DNA of 64,000 bases from Ruminococcus sp. (GCA_020861185.1 JAJBSV010000009.1:79077-143076), one strand, 5' to 3'. Positions 8,588 to 17,056 are shown, counted from the first letter of the stretch. The notes: generated by a model from the sequence alone, not told the origin. Made by a program: numbers and translations.

Positions 8588-10122
8588 ATGGATTACAAAG
8601 TTACAAAAGAAAACTTCACCGTACCGAGTCGCTTAGGCGGCGGGGTCAGTCAGCAGTCGGTGGAGCTTGACTACATACTGCCCGACTATTATCCCGAGAT
8701 TTTCAAGGTCCTGAACCTTAGAATCCTGCCGAGCATTTCCGCAAGGACTCTGAACGGCACAAGGCTTGAATATGAGCTGTCGGCAAAGATAAGGCTCACC
8801 TATGTTTCCGAGTCGGGAGAGATGTGTGCGGCGGAGCAGGTGCTCACCTATAATCGCTCGGCGGAGCTTTCGGGGGGGCGGCAAAGTCGCCGAAGATAAG
8901 CATCATGCCCTATACCGAGAGCGCAAGCTGCAGGGTCTCGGGCAAGAGAAGAGCCGACATCAGAGGGATTATTTCCGTTTCCGTCACGGCAACCGCAGAC
9001 GAAGCAAGGCAGGCGGTGTCGGAGGCTTCGGGCGACGGATTACAGCTCAGGAAATCGCTCGTAACTTATCCGTCAAAGAGAATCGCCGTTACGAAGAGAA
9101 TCACGGTTGTGGACGAAGTGGACCTTGGGCAGTCAAAACCGGCGGTAAAAACGGTAATACGAGCCGATGCCGCAGTCATCACTGCAGACAAGAAGATTCT
9201 CTCAGGGAAGCTTCTGACGAAAGGCGAAGCGGAGGTCTCGCTTCTCTATGTTCCGGAGGATAGCTCAAACAAAGCCGAAAGCATACGGTTTGCTGTCCCC
9301 TTCTCGCAGATTTCGGATGTCGAAGGGCTGGACGAGAGATACGACGTGATGATTTCGGCGAACGTTTCTGACTGCGAAATCAAACCGTCGGGAAAGAGTG
9401 GCAACAACACGGTCAGCTGTGAGCTCAATATCGAAATAAGCTGTCTTGCGATGAGGTTCGAGAGCATTCTGATTGCGATGGATGCCTATTCGACCGTGTA
9501 TGAGTCGAGCCTTGAGATGAGCGAGGAGGATATCGAATGTGTCCCGCAGGAGATTTCGGAAAGCTGTAAAACAAAGGCATCGCTCACCTACTACGATGGT
9601 GAAATAGTTTCCGTAATGTGTGCCGGTGCGGAGGTCGGGAAGCTTGATGCGGTGACAAATGCGGACGGGAGCGTTTCAGTTCGAGGTCGGATTACCTATT
9701 TCGCCTATGCCGAGAACGAATCGGGAAAGCCGATTTATCTTGAAGGGACGGACGAATTTGAGAAGAAACTCCCGGAAGAGGCTTCGAGCTGTTCGATTGA
9801 CGCTCATGCGACGGTCGCTCAGACGGCTTTTAAACTGACTTCTTCGAATGCGATGGAGATTACCGCCGACATAAGACTCAAGGGCTATCTCTTCGGGTGC
9901 AAGTCCCACAGGTTCATAAGCGGCATAACCGTCGACGAGGCGAGCCCGCTCGAAAAAGACTGCGACATCGCGATGAAGCTCTACTATGCCGAGAAGGGCG
10001 AGGAGCCCTGGGACATTGCGAAAAGGACGCACACAACCTTGTCGGCTATTACCGAAGAAAACGACCTCGGCGAGGAAGTCCTTACGGAACCGAAGATGAT
10101 ACTCATACCGATTGTAGATTAG
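8588..10122 (+). CDS. DUF3794/LysM spore-associated protein, frameshifted
   Basis: Encodes a protein of about 510 residues with repeated DUF3794 domains and a C-terminal LysM (about the last 45 residues: GEEPWDIAKRTHTTLSAITE). Such proteins sit beside spoIVA in Clostridia and are thought to be coat or exosporium morphogenetic proteins. ATG 8588 follows CAGGAGGAG. The first frame stops at 8899; the second runs from before 8905 to 10122. Adding one G to the seven-G run at 8872-8878 joins them as LSGGAAKSPKISIMPYTES, so a one-base deletion in a homopolymer is the likely lesion. The spoIVA start lies 6 nt after the stop. Confidence 0.82.
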
Positions 10123-10128
10123 GAGAAT

Positions 10129-11610
10129 ATGATGACTACCGATAAACTTTATCAAAGTATTTCAGAAAGAACCGGCGGCGACATCTACATCGGTGTCGTC
10201 GGACCGGTGAGAAGCGGAAAATCGACCTTCATACGGCGGTTCATGGAGAGCCTCGTCATCCCGAACATAAAAGAGGGATATCTCAAGGACCGCACTGTCG
10301 ACGAGCTCCCGCAGGCTTCCCGAGGAAAGATGATCATGACCACCGAACCGAAATTCATCCCGGAGGAAGCTGTGCAGGTTACGCTCGGGGACGTGGCAAG
10401 CGTGAGCCTTCGGATGATAGACTGCGTCGGGTATGTGATTCCGAGCGCCGTCGGGTATATCGAGAACGACTCGCCGAGAATGGTGCGGACGCCGTGGTTT
10501 GAGTCGGAGATTCCATTCAATATGGCGGCGGAAATCGGGACGCAGAAGGTCATCACCGAGCATTCGACTGTCGGGATTGTTATAACCTCCGACGGAAGCG
10601 TATCTGATCTTCCGAGGGACGAATACGAGGAGTGCGAAGAGAGGGTTATAAGCGAGCTTAACGACCTTGGGAAGCCGTTTGTCGTGCTGATGAACACTCA
10701 GAACGAGCAAAGCGTTGAGGCTCTGACGCTTTGTTCCGAGATGAGTGAGAAATACGGCGTGCCGGTGTTGCCGATTAACGTCCTGACGATGACTAAGGAA
10801 GACATCGAGAGCATTCTCACCGAGCTTCTGTATGCCTTCCCTGTCAAGGAGATAAACGTCGTAATGCCGAAATGGGTCAGTTCTCTTAAAAAGGGGCACT
10901 GGCTCAAGGCGGAGCTTTACGACTCGATAAGAAAAGCCGCCCCGGAGCTCAGGTATATCAGGGATATAAAGAAGCTTTCGGAGACGGTCGGGTGCTGTGA
11001 GGACGTGTTGAGCTCCGAGATTACGAAAGTCGACCTTGGCAACGGCACCGCCCGGCTCGGGGTGACGCTTGACAACAGGCTGTTCTATCAGATTCTGAAT
11101 GAAGAGACAGGTTTGGAGCTGAACTCGGAAGACGAGCTGATGCCGAAAATCTTGGAGCTTGTGAATTTCAGGCAAAGGCTCGAGAAGTTCTCGGAGGCGC
11201 TCGAGCAGGTCGAGCAGACGGGCTATGGAATCGTGATGCCGACGGAAAGTGAGCTCACTGCGTTCGAGCCGGAGATAATCAGACAGGGCGGAAAGTACGG
11301 CGTTCGGTTTACTGCAAGTGCGCCGTCGATCCACCTCATCAAGGCGGACATCGCCGCAGAGGTCACGCCCATTGTCGGGACGGAGAAGCAGTCAGAGGAG
11401 CTGATACAGTACCTCATGACCGACTACGAGACCGACCCGCTCAAGATATGGGAAACTAACATCTTCGGGAAATCCGTGAGCGAGCTCGTCGAGGAAGGGC
11501 TTGAGCAGAAGCTGGCAAGGCTTCCCGACGACGCAAGAGAAAAGCTCCGAGAAGCAGTTGAGCGGATAGTCAACGAAGGCTGTTCAGGACTGATATGCTT
11601 GCTCGTCTGA
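10129..11610 (+). CDS. spoIVA: Stage IV sporulation protein A
   Basis: A 493-residue ATPase that polymerises on the forespore outer membrane and forms the basement layer of the spore coat. The Walker A motif GPVRSGKS is near residues 25-32, with the SpoIVA-specific TEPKFIPEEAV, DCVGYVIPSA and EIGTQKVITEHSTVGI segments after it; the C-terminal region ending EGCSGLICLLV matches the family's membrane-association end. Length equals B. subtilis SpoIVA (492). Two adjacent ATGs (10129, 10132) follow AGGAGAAT; either can be used. It is in an operon with the DUF3794/LysM gene. Sigma-E control is expected from the family but I cannot point to a convincing sigma-E promoter. Confidence 0.96.
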   Translation: MMTTDKLYQSISERTGGDIYIGVVGPVRSGKSTFIRRFMESLVIPNIKEGYLKDRTVDELPQASRGKMIMTTEPKFIPEEAVQVTLGDVASVSLRMIDCVGYVIPSAVGYIENDSPRMVRTPWFESEIPFNMAAEIGTQKVITEHSTVGIVITSDGSVSDLPRDEYEECEERVISELNDLGKPFVVLMNTQNEQSVEALTLCSEMSEKYGVPVLPINVLTMTKEDIESILTELLYAFPVKEINVVMPKWVSSLKKGHWLKAELYDSIRKAAPELRYIRDIKKLSETVGCCEDVLSSEITKVDLGNGTARLGVTLDNRLFYQILNEETGLELNSEDELMPKILELVNFRQRLEKFSEALEQVEQTGYGIVMPTESELTAFEPEIIRQGGKYGVRFTASAPSIHLIKADIAAEVTPIVGTEKQSEELIQYLMTDYETDPLKIWETNIFGKSVSELVEEGLEQKLARLPDDAREKLREAVERIVNEGCSGLICLLV

Positions 11611-11616
11611 GCATAA

Positions 11617-11652
11617 AAATACCCACCGAGTGAAATCGGTGGGTTTTGTTTT
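11617..11652. terminator. Bidirectional terminator after spoIVA
   Basis: CCCACCGA at 11622-11629 pairs with TCGGTGGG at 11636-11643, followed by TTTTGTTTT and preceded by AAAAA; it separates convergent spoIVA and the DUF4015 gene. Confidence 0.85.
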
Positions 11653-11659
11653 ATGCCGT

Positions 11660-12889
11660 TTATTCTTCTATCATTGCCATGTCGTAACCCATAAGCTCGA
11701 TTGCCGAAAGCAGGTCGTCGGTTATCTCACAGCCGGTTATCTTCGGGATTATTGTTACTCCCGTGCCGTCGAGGGATTCTTCAACGAGATTGAAAACTGT
11801 TCGGAAGAGATAGGCGGTGTTGAGTCCTTCAAACGATACTTCCGTGCCGTCGGCTTTTGATATTCTGGTGCCGATGCTGTCGGGATTGAAATTGACGTAG
11901 ATAACGCTTGTGCAGAGAGAGCCTGTGTCCGTTAAGATTTCGGCGTCGCCGGAGATGATGTCCTCGGCGTCGACCTCGATATAAAATTCTTTTGCGGAGC
12001 CGAAGCTGTTATAGACCGTCTCGGCAAACGAGACGAGAGTCTCATATCTCGTCGATGACGCCACGTCGGTGCCGGAGAAGTAGTTGCGGATATCGGAATT
12101 TCTGAACGGTGGGAACTCAATCTCTCCCGCAACGAGCCCGACAAAGCCGGCATCGGAAATCTCCGAGACGAGGCTTTCGATATACTCCGTAGCCGTCGAG
12201 CTGTATGGCGAAATCCACGGCTTGCCGCCGTTGGCGATGTTGTCGTCGTACCAACGGGTATCGGTGCCGTTTATCATGTAGGCGAGGGTCTTGTCATAGG
12301 TCGAAGCGATGTTGTCCGAAAGAGTCGAAATTCGGGCATATGCCGTGAGCCCAGAGTCTGTGATAGTCGAGACCAATGCGGACAAATCGGATATGCCACC
12401 TGTTACCACTGCACCCGCTTCAATAGCAGTGGTGTTGGCGGACGAATAGGTTACCGCTCCGCCCTCGGCGATAAGCTCGACGCAGACGCCGCTATAGCCG
12501 TTCTCCGAGGCGTATTCAACAGCCGAATAAACATAGCTCTCATAGTCGGCGATATCGCTTGAGTAAGAGATATAGTAGATGTTGTTTGTAACGGAAACGG
12601 TCGGCTCCGGCTCCTCGGTCGTGGCTTCGGTGGTCGCGGAGGTTGCGGCGGTTGTGGTGTTTTCCGTCGTTTCGGATGTGTCGCTCGAGGATTCCGTGCC
12701 GGAATTCACGGGCGTGTCACGTTCCCCCGACAGGAACTCAACAATCGGCTTGCCGACGCTGTAGCCGACGAAGACGAGCGCCGCAAGAAGTATAACCATA
12801 AATACGATACCCAGAACCGAATTGCCCTTTTTGCGCTTCTGCTTGAACATCGGCTTGGAAGAATGTTTTACCTTATATTTTTTTGCCAT
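11660..12889 (-). CDS. Membrane-anchored DUF4015-type putative glycoside hydrolase
   Basis: A 409-residue protein with a basic cytoplasmic start (MAKKYKVKHSSKPMF), one transmembrane helix (about 26-46), a Ser/Thr-rich linker (about 60-95) and a (beta/alpha)-barrel-like domain of the DUF4015/GHL type (from about 100: YYISYSSDIADYESYVYSAV, YARISTLSDNIA, ending GYDMAMIEE). DUF4015 proteins are predicted glycosidases, but I do not see an unambiguous catalytic pair, so activity is uncertain. It is the last gene of the rpe-rnfD-rnfE-rnfA unit, 9 nt downstream of the rnfA-like gene, which is an unusual partnership. Confidence 0.72.
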   Translation of the reverse strand: MAKKYKVKHSSKPMFKQKRKKGNSVLGIVFMVILLAALVFVGYSVGKPIVEFLSGERDTPVNSGTESSSDTSETTENTTTAATSATTEATTEEPEPTVSVTNNIYYISYSSDIADYESYVYSAVEYASENGYSGVCVELIAEGGAVTYSSANTTAIEAGAVVTGGISDLSALVSTITDSGLTAYARISTLSDNIASTYDKTLAYMINGTDTRWYDDNIANGGKPWISPYSSTATEYIESLVSEISDAGFVGLVAGEIEFPPFRNSDIRNYFSGTDVASSTRYETLVSFAETVYNSFGSAKEFYIEVDAEDIISGDAEILTDTGSLCTSVIYVNFNPDSIGTRISKADGTEVSFEGLNTAYLFRTVFNLVEESLDGTGVTIIPKITGCEITDDLLSAIELMGYDMAMIEE

Positions 12890-12898
12890 GATATGCTC

Positions 12899-13477
12899 CT
12901 ATCTTCCCAGTGCATAGACCACCATGGAGACGATACCTATATACAGTACATGTATCGGAAAGCCCGAAAACGAGGCGGGAACCTCATCGGAGTTGAGCTT
13001 TTCGTAATTTACGGAAAGAATATATGCGGCGAGTGCGAAGCCGATTCCGACTTCGAGTCCGAAAAGGACTCTCTCCCCCAGACCGCCGCCGATGAGGGTG
13101 TCGTTGAAAAGCACGCTTAAGACAGTGCAGTTGAATGCCGATAGATGGATATATCTTTTGACTTTATTGAACGCCTTTTTTGAGACGAACCAGATAACAA
13201 GAAGCGTGGCGATATAAACCAGTCCAAGTGATATTATATACAGTGTCGGCAAAAATCTTGCCGAAATATCGCTCTTGAGCATCAATCCCTCGAAGACGTA
13301 TGCTATCATACTCGATAAAACCGAGAATTCGGTTATAAAGAGACCACAGAAGAAAATCTGACCGTCGCGCTTGGAAAGGCTGATTAATGTGCTCGTTCCG
13401 AACGCTGTTGTGAATATTACGTTTTCGACGATTATGGCGAGCAATGCCGCTCCGATTGTCTCGAAGAAGACAGCCAT
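12899..13477 (-). CDS. RnfA-like membrane protein with a lost iron-sulfur cysteine
   Basis: A 192-residue protein with six predicted transmembrane helices and clear RnfA/NqrE homology, such as DEVPASFSGFPI near the C-terminus. In genuine RnfA/NqrE, two Cys residues in half-helices (motifs like LGICPFLGVSKK and TNCAVLG) bind a [2Fe-2S] cluster with RnfE/NqrD. Here the first motif reads FGTSTLISLSKR (Ser29 in place of Cys); the second, FNCTVLS, keeps Cys117. So half of its cluster ligands are gone. It lies 33 nt after the RnfE-like gene. Function as a redox pump subunit is doubtful; homology is certain. Confidence 0.83.
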   Translation of the reverse strand: MAVFFETIGAALLAIIVENVIFTTAFGTSTLISLSKRDGQIFFCGLFITEFSVLSSMIAYVFEGLMLKSDISARFLPTLYIISLGLVYIATLLVIWFVSKKAFNKVKRYIHLSAFNCTVLSVLFNDTLIGGGLGERVLFGLEVGIGFALAAYILSVNYEKLNSDEVPASFSGFPIHVLYIGIVSMVVYALGR

Positions 13478-13510
13478 TCATATACACACCCTTTCCTTTG
13501 ATTTCCGAAG

Positions 13511-14191
13511 TCAGCTATCCTTGTTTTTGGCGGAAAGCCTGAGAATCCACCTGTATGCGGCGGACGTGAGCGCAAGAAGGATAAATCCGCCATAGACCGT
13601 CCCGGCAGAGGGAATACTTAGCGGCAGGAACTGCACTCCGAAAAGACCACCGTTTGTAAGAAGCTCACGCATGAAGCCGAGGAACAATAATGCTAAATCA
13701 TAGCCGATGATATAGAAGCCGCAGAGCTCCGCCATAAAGCCTCGTTTGAGACGGTAGAACTTCGATTCGGTCTTCATCGTGATGAATGAGTTTGTGATTA
13801 AGAGCGGCGCATATACTCCGAGTGCCGAGAACTGAGCCGGCATAATGTTCTCCATAAGTATCGCGACGGGGACATATACCAAAGACGCCACGAAAGTATA
13901 AACTATTATTCTGACGGTATAGACGAGCTTTCTCGGGACGAAGGAGCAGATTAAAACCGTTATGAACGTTACGAGACTGAACACGATGCAGAGCGCCAGT
14001 GCGTTCTGAAAGCTTGTTGCGACAACTACCGCCGGAGCGATTATCGAGCCGGTTGAAAGAAGGGCGTTCGAAGTTAAGACCGCTTCCTTGCCTGCGGTGC
14101 TCGCCTGAGAAGGAACAAGACCGTGGAGGTCGCTTATGTCGGAAACGGAAGCGCTTTCGTGTCCCGAAGACCTGAAGCCGTTAAACTTCAT
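13511..14191 (-). CDS. RnfE-like membrane protein lacking the cluster cysteines
   Basis: A 226-residue RnfE/NqrD-like protein with about 35 polar N-terminal residues and six membrane helices. The two conserved cysteine motifs of RnfE (LGLCPLLAVS and VTNC) appear here as LLSTGSIIAPAVVVATS and ITNSFITMKTE, so both cysteines are absent (Ser135 replaces the second). Start at ATG 14191 overlaps the rnfD-like stop by 11 nt; a longer frame to 14230 lies inside rnfD. With the RnfA- and RnfD-like neighbours it probably forms a membrane complex, but the known Rnf iron-sulfur centre cannot form normally. Confidence 0.8.
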   Translation of the reverse strand: MKFNGFRSSGHESASVSDISDLHGLVPSQASTAGKEAVLTSNALLSTGSIIAPAVVVATSFQNALALCIVFSLVTFITVLICSFVPRKLVYTVRIIVYTFVASLVYVPVAILMENIMPAQFSALGVYAPLLITNSFITMKTESKFYRLKRGFMAELCGFYIIGYDLALLFLGFMRELLTNGGLFGVQFLPLSIPSAGTVYGGFILLALTSAAYRWILRLSAKNKDS

Positions 14192-15185
14192 CGGAGTCAC
14201 CGTCCTTTCCGGTATTCTCTTCCGTTTCATAGTTATCGGGAAGATTCTCGTATTTCTTGAATCTGCGATAGATATAATAGTCTTCGATTTTTGTTACGGC
14301 ATAATTGCGGAACTTATCGAGACTGTCGGTAACAAAGATTGCGAACCGGTCGAACTCGGACGGGAAGATTGATACTACCATAAGAGCCAGGACAGAGCTG
14401 TCCTCGTAGCCGGAGAATTTACGCAGAAGAAACGCCGTCAGTCCGTAGGCAAAACCATAGAGCACCTGCCCGAAGCCGTTCGACGGCGTGAAGCACGGGT
14501 CGCAGACCATGAACGCGAGGACGTACATATATGAGCCGGCAACTATCGAATAGAGCGCCGCCTGCCATCCGGTTGCGGAAATCGGGAACAGGATGAACAG
14601 AAGCACTTCGGTCGCGATTCCCGAGAAGAGCAACGGTGCGGGAATGTCCCTGAAGCAATAAAGAGCGATCGTGACGATAAGAATCAGTATAACACAACTC
14701 GTGCCCATCGGTCCGGCGAGCTTGCCCCAGAGGATGTCGAGCCAGCTTGATGAGCTGAGAGAAACGTCGACATAGTGTGTAAACGAGCGGTCCAATGCGT
14801 CCGTCAGGCTCTCGGAAAGAGAAATATTGCCGAAAATCGAGGGCGTCGGGTATCTTAATACGCTTGAAGGCCAGCAAAGCGCCGACAGGAGATATGCCGT
14901 TGCGACGGGGTGGAAAATCCGGTTATGATGCCCGCCAAAGGCATACTTCATGACAGACGACATGAAAGCGCTTGCGAAAATCATGACGCCATACGGAACG
15001 GATGCGGGCATAAGAAGTGCAAGCATGATTCCGTTTGCATAGGGCGACGGGTCGCGCCAGTCGTACTTTCTTCTCGTAAGAGAATTGCATAGATATTCGG
15101 TCAGGAGGCTTGTGGTGACGGAAATGGCAACAACAATCAAAGCCCTCAGACCATAGTAATAGTATGGCAGGACGCAAAGTGTCAA
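14181..15185 (-). CDS. RnfD-like membrane protein without the FMN-attachment motif
   Basis: RnfD/NqrB-family protein with about nine membrane helices; GGHHNRIFHPVATAYLLS corresponds to the family GG..NPFNPA signature. Genuine RnfD carries covalent FMN on the Thr of an SGAT motif; the equivalent loop here (SFTHYVDVSLSSSSWLDILW) lacks it. The C-terminus has a charged tail of about 60 residues. The given end uses a TTG codon inside the first helix. The open frame continues to 15257 without ATG/GTG/TTG, adding TERHRYGRLCCFLLTLC, which looks like a real N-terminus; an ATT at 15257 with AAGGACGG upstream is the best candidate start. It follows rpe by 22 nt. Confidence 0.8.
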   Translation of the reverse strand: MTLCVLPYYYYGLRALIVVAISVTTSLLTEYLCNSLTRRKYDWRDPSPYANGIMLALLMPASVPYGVMIFASAFMSSVMKYAFGGHHNRIFHPVATAYLLSALCWPSSVLRYPTPSIFGNISLSESLTDALDRSFTHYVDVSLSSSSWLDILWGKLAGPMGTSCVILILIVTIALYCFRDIPAPLLFSGIATEVLLFILFPISATGWQAALYSIVAGSYMYVLAFMVCDPCFTPSNGFGQVLYGFAYGLTAFLLRKFSGYEDSSVLALMVVSIFPSEFDRFAIFVTDSLDKFRNYAVTKIEDYYIYRRFKKYENLPDNYETEENTGKDGDSDEV

Positions 15186-15278
15186 TAAGAAGCAACAGAG
15201 ACGACCGTATCTGTGCCTTTCAGTTTTTCCGATTGATATTACGACTGTGTCTGAAATGGTGGTTTACCGTCCTTGTGT

Positions 15279-15914
15279 TTAGTCTTTCAGGAGCTTGCAG
15301 TTTGAAGCCATGTCGGCGGCTCGGAACAGGTATGAGCCGGAAACCAGGACATTCGCTCCCGCTTCTTTTACGAGGTGAGCCGTTTTGTCGGAGATGCCGC
15401 CATCAACCTCAATATCCAAGTCAGAAGAATATTCCCGAAGAGCCTTTATCTTGTCAAGGGTTTCATAGATGAAGCCCTGACCGCCGAACCCGGGCTCGAC
15501 CGTCATAATTAAAGCCATGTCCATTATTCCGACGAGAGGATATAAAAGGCTCACATCGGTTTTCGGCTTGACGGAAACGCCCGTCTTCAAGCCAAGAGAG
15601 TGGATTTTATCTATAATCCCGACGGGATTCGCGGCTGCTTCGAGATGAAACGTGATTCCGTCGGCACCGGCTTTTGCGAACGGCTCGATATAGGCATTCG
15701 GGTCGCTTATCATAAGATGAACGTCGAACGGCAATCCGGAATACTTCCTGATTGATTTAAGAACCGGCACGCCGTAGCTGATATTCGGGACGAAGTGACC
15801 GTCCATAACGTCGAAATGTATCATATCGCATCCGGATTCTTCGGCTCGCAACAGCTCGTCCGAAAGGTGACCGAAATCCGCCGAAAGAATTGATGCTGAA
15901 ACTAAAGTCTTCAT
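15279..15914 (-). CDS. rpe: Ribulose-phosphate 3-epimerase
   Basis: A 211-residue TIM-barrel enzyme interconverting ribulose 5-phosphate and xylulose 5-phosphate in the pentose phosphate pathway. Family motifs: SASILSADFGHL, HFDVMDGHFVPNIS with the metal-binding His and Asp, HLMISDP, MTVEPGFGGQGF and DGGI. Start ATG 15914 follows GGGAGGAAAG; the frame extends 13 codons further but without support. First gene of the operon with the Rnf-like trio; promoter TTGACA at 15976-15981 and TATAAT at 15952-15957 (minus strand). Confidence 0.95.
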   Translation of the reverse strand: MKTLVSASILSADFGHLSDELLRAEESGCDMIHFDVMDGHFVPNISYGVPVLKSIRKYSGLPFDVHLMISDPNAYIEPFAKAGADGITFHLEAAANPVGIIDKIHSLGLKTGVSVKPKTDVSLLYPLVGIMDMALIMTVEPGFGGQGFIYETLDKIKALREYSSDLDIEVDGGISDKTAHLVKEAGANVLVSGSYLFRAADMASNCKLLKD

Positions 15915-15951
15915 TTCTTTCCTCCCTGATAGTACCTGACTATCCACCATC

Positions 15952-15981
15952 ATTATACAGCAAGTACACGTCGGTTGTCAA
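15952..15981 (-). promoter_or_regulatory. Promoter of the rpe operon
   Basis: On the minus strand TTGACA, 18-bp spacer, TATAAT, ending about 37 nt upstream of the rpe ATG. Confidence 0.65.
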
Positions 15982-16076
15982 ACAATCTTTGGTTACAAAA
16001 CGGTTACTAAAAAGCAAAATATTGCCGACTATTCAGCGCCGATATCGGTCAAATTGACAAAGGCAGAACTTCAAAT

Positions 16077-16102
16077 CCGAAAAGCCGCCATTTCCGGCGG
16101 CT
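16077..16102 (-). terminator. GC-rich hairpin with T run (leftward)
   Basis: GCCGCC and GGCGGC flank a 6-nt loop; on the minus strand the stem is followed by TTTTC. A second stop point after the terminator at 16222-16250 for leftward transcription. Confidence 0.55.
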
Positions 16103-16112
16103 GTTATATAAT

Positions 16113-16172
16113 CGGCAGGGATTCATGGCTCTTCTCTCCCCTTCTGAAATCAATTTTGTGAGCCTCCTGCCG
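16113..16172. repeat. 60-bp imperfect inverted repeat (structured RNA candidate)
   Basis: CGGCAGG pairs with CCTGCCG and, inside these, GGCTC pairs with GAGCC, leaving a loop of about 28 nt. It sits between two leftward terminators. It could be a small RNA or a relic of a mobile hairpin element; nothing coding is evident in it. Confidence 0.4.
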
Positions 16173-16221
16173 TTAGTTTATATTATTCGGGAGTCGTCCG
16201 AACGGTTACAAAAACCGCAAA

Positions 16222-16250
16222 CCAAAAAGGGAGCGGATAACCGCTCCCTC
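16222..16250 (-). terminator. Intrinsic terminator of the large non-coding transcript
   Basis: On the minus strand GGGAGCGG, loop TTAT, CCGCTCCC, then TTTTTGG: a perfect 8-bp GC-rich stem with a T run. Confidence 0.9.
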
Positions 16251-16920
16251 ATTATATCAATTTATCACCATATGCTGTGAATCTTTCGATTCTGCGTCTT
16301 CGACGCTTTGTCGCTTTTGGTATCAGGTTTTAACTTAGCTTACTTCATCACGCTTCGGCTCTAAAATAAACCTCACGCATGAACTATGTTATCGTCAAAG
16401 CTTGGTATCGTCAGATATTATCACTGATGCGACTACAGCCAATTTAAAGTCTTTGTTGGACTCACCCTCTCACTGCTGAATTTTGATTTCCTTCTTGTGA
16501 AACAGTTTCATGGTGCATCAAATCCTTTCGGGCTTTAAACCTTTTTGATTGGATTTTCTTGATTTATGTTGGGCAAGATATTTTCTTGCTGTTACAGAAT
16601 CAATTTCATAGCTTGTATCTTTTATCTTGAGAAATTGGTTTCGTACCTAAGAGAACATCTCGTAATGTGTCAAGTAAAGATTCTATTACTTTTGAATCTG
16701 TGAGTCGGTAAGAGTTATGCTGAGAATGCCGGACTCACCTCTTTCGTTTTATTTCAGTCGTAAATTCCGCTTCTTGCTACTCTTAATACTTTCATAACAA
16801 TCGCTCCTTTGCTTTTAAGACGCGGTGTTATTGGTTTGTGATTCTGAAGATTTGTTACCTCTTCATCGGAACCCTCTCCCTTTTAGATTTCAGTGACTTT
16901 TTATTTATCTCTCTTCTGTG
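16222..16920 (-). ncRNA. Candidate large non-coding RNA of about 700 nt
   Basis: A leftward transcription unit with a consensus promoter (16926-16954) and a perfect terminator (16222-16250), yet no ORF longer than about 30 codons on that strand. Near the 3' end are a GAATC/GATTC hairpin closed by a GAAA tetraloop (16279-16292) and a GCGTC/GACGC hairpin (16294-16306). A GTGAGTC/GACTCAC stem spans 16700-16738. The motif GGTGAGTCC occurs twice, near 16462-16470 and 16731-16739. Two 13-codon ORFs (16754-16795 with AAAGGAG, and 16470-16511) end 14 and 2-3 nt before these motifs. It could be a large ornate RNA such as the ROOL/GOLLD/OLE types, or a badly decayed gene; the promoter, terminator and tetraloop favour RNA. 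Confidence 0.55.
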
Positions 16921-16925
16921 ATTGT

Positions 16926-16954
16926 ATTATAACACACCCGAATTCAAATGTCAA
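16926..16954 (-). promoter_or_regulatory. Consensus promoter of the large non-coding transcript
   Basis: On the minus strand a perfect TTGACA (16949-16954), 17 bp, perfect TATAAT (16926-16931). It is among the strongest-looking promoters in the window. Confidence 0.85.
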
Positions 16955-17056
16955 TAGGTTTTTCAAACTTTTTTCAAATTTTTTTGTGGAATTTTTCTGA
17001 AGAGCTCGTGTTATCTTTTGAATATAAATTTGAGCGGTTTCTACACAAAAGTACCA

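Noticed and set aside
16047-16127. 25-codon leftward ORF (MNPCRLYNSRRKW...) with AGAAGGGGAG upstream
   Set aside because: It runs through a terminator hairpin and half of the 60-bp inverted repeat; composition is explained by those structures.
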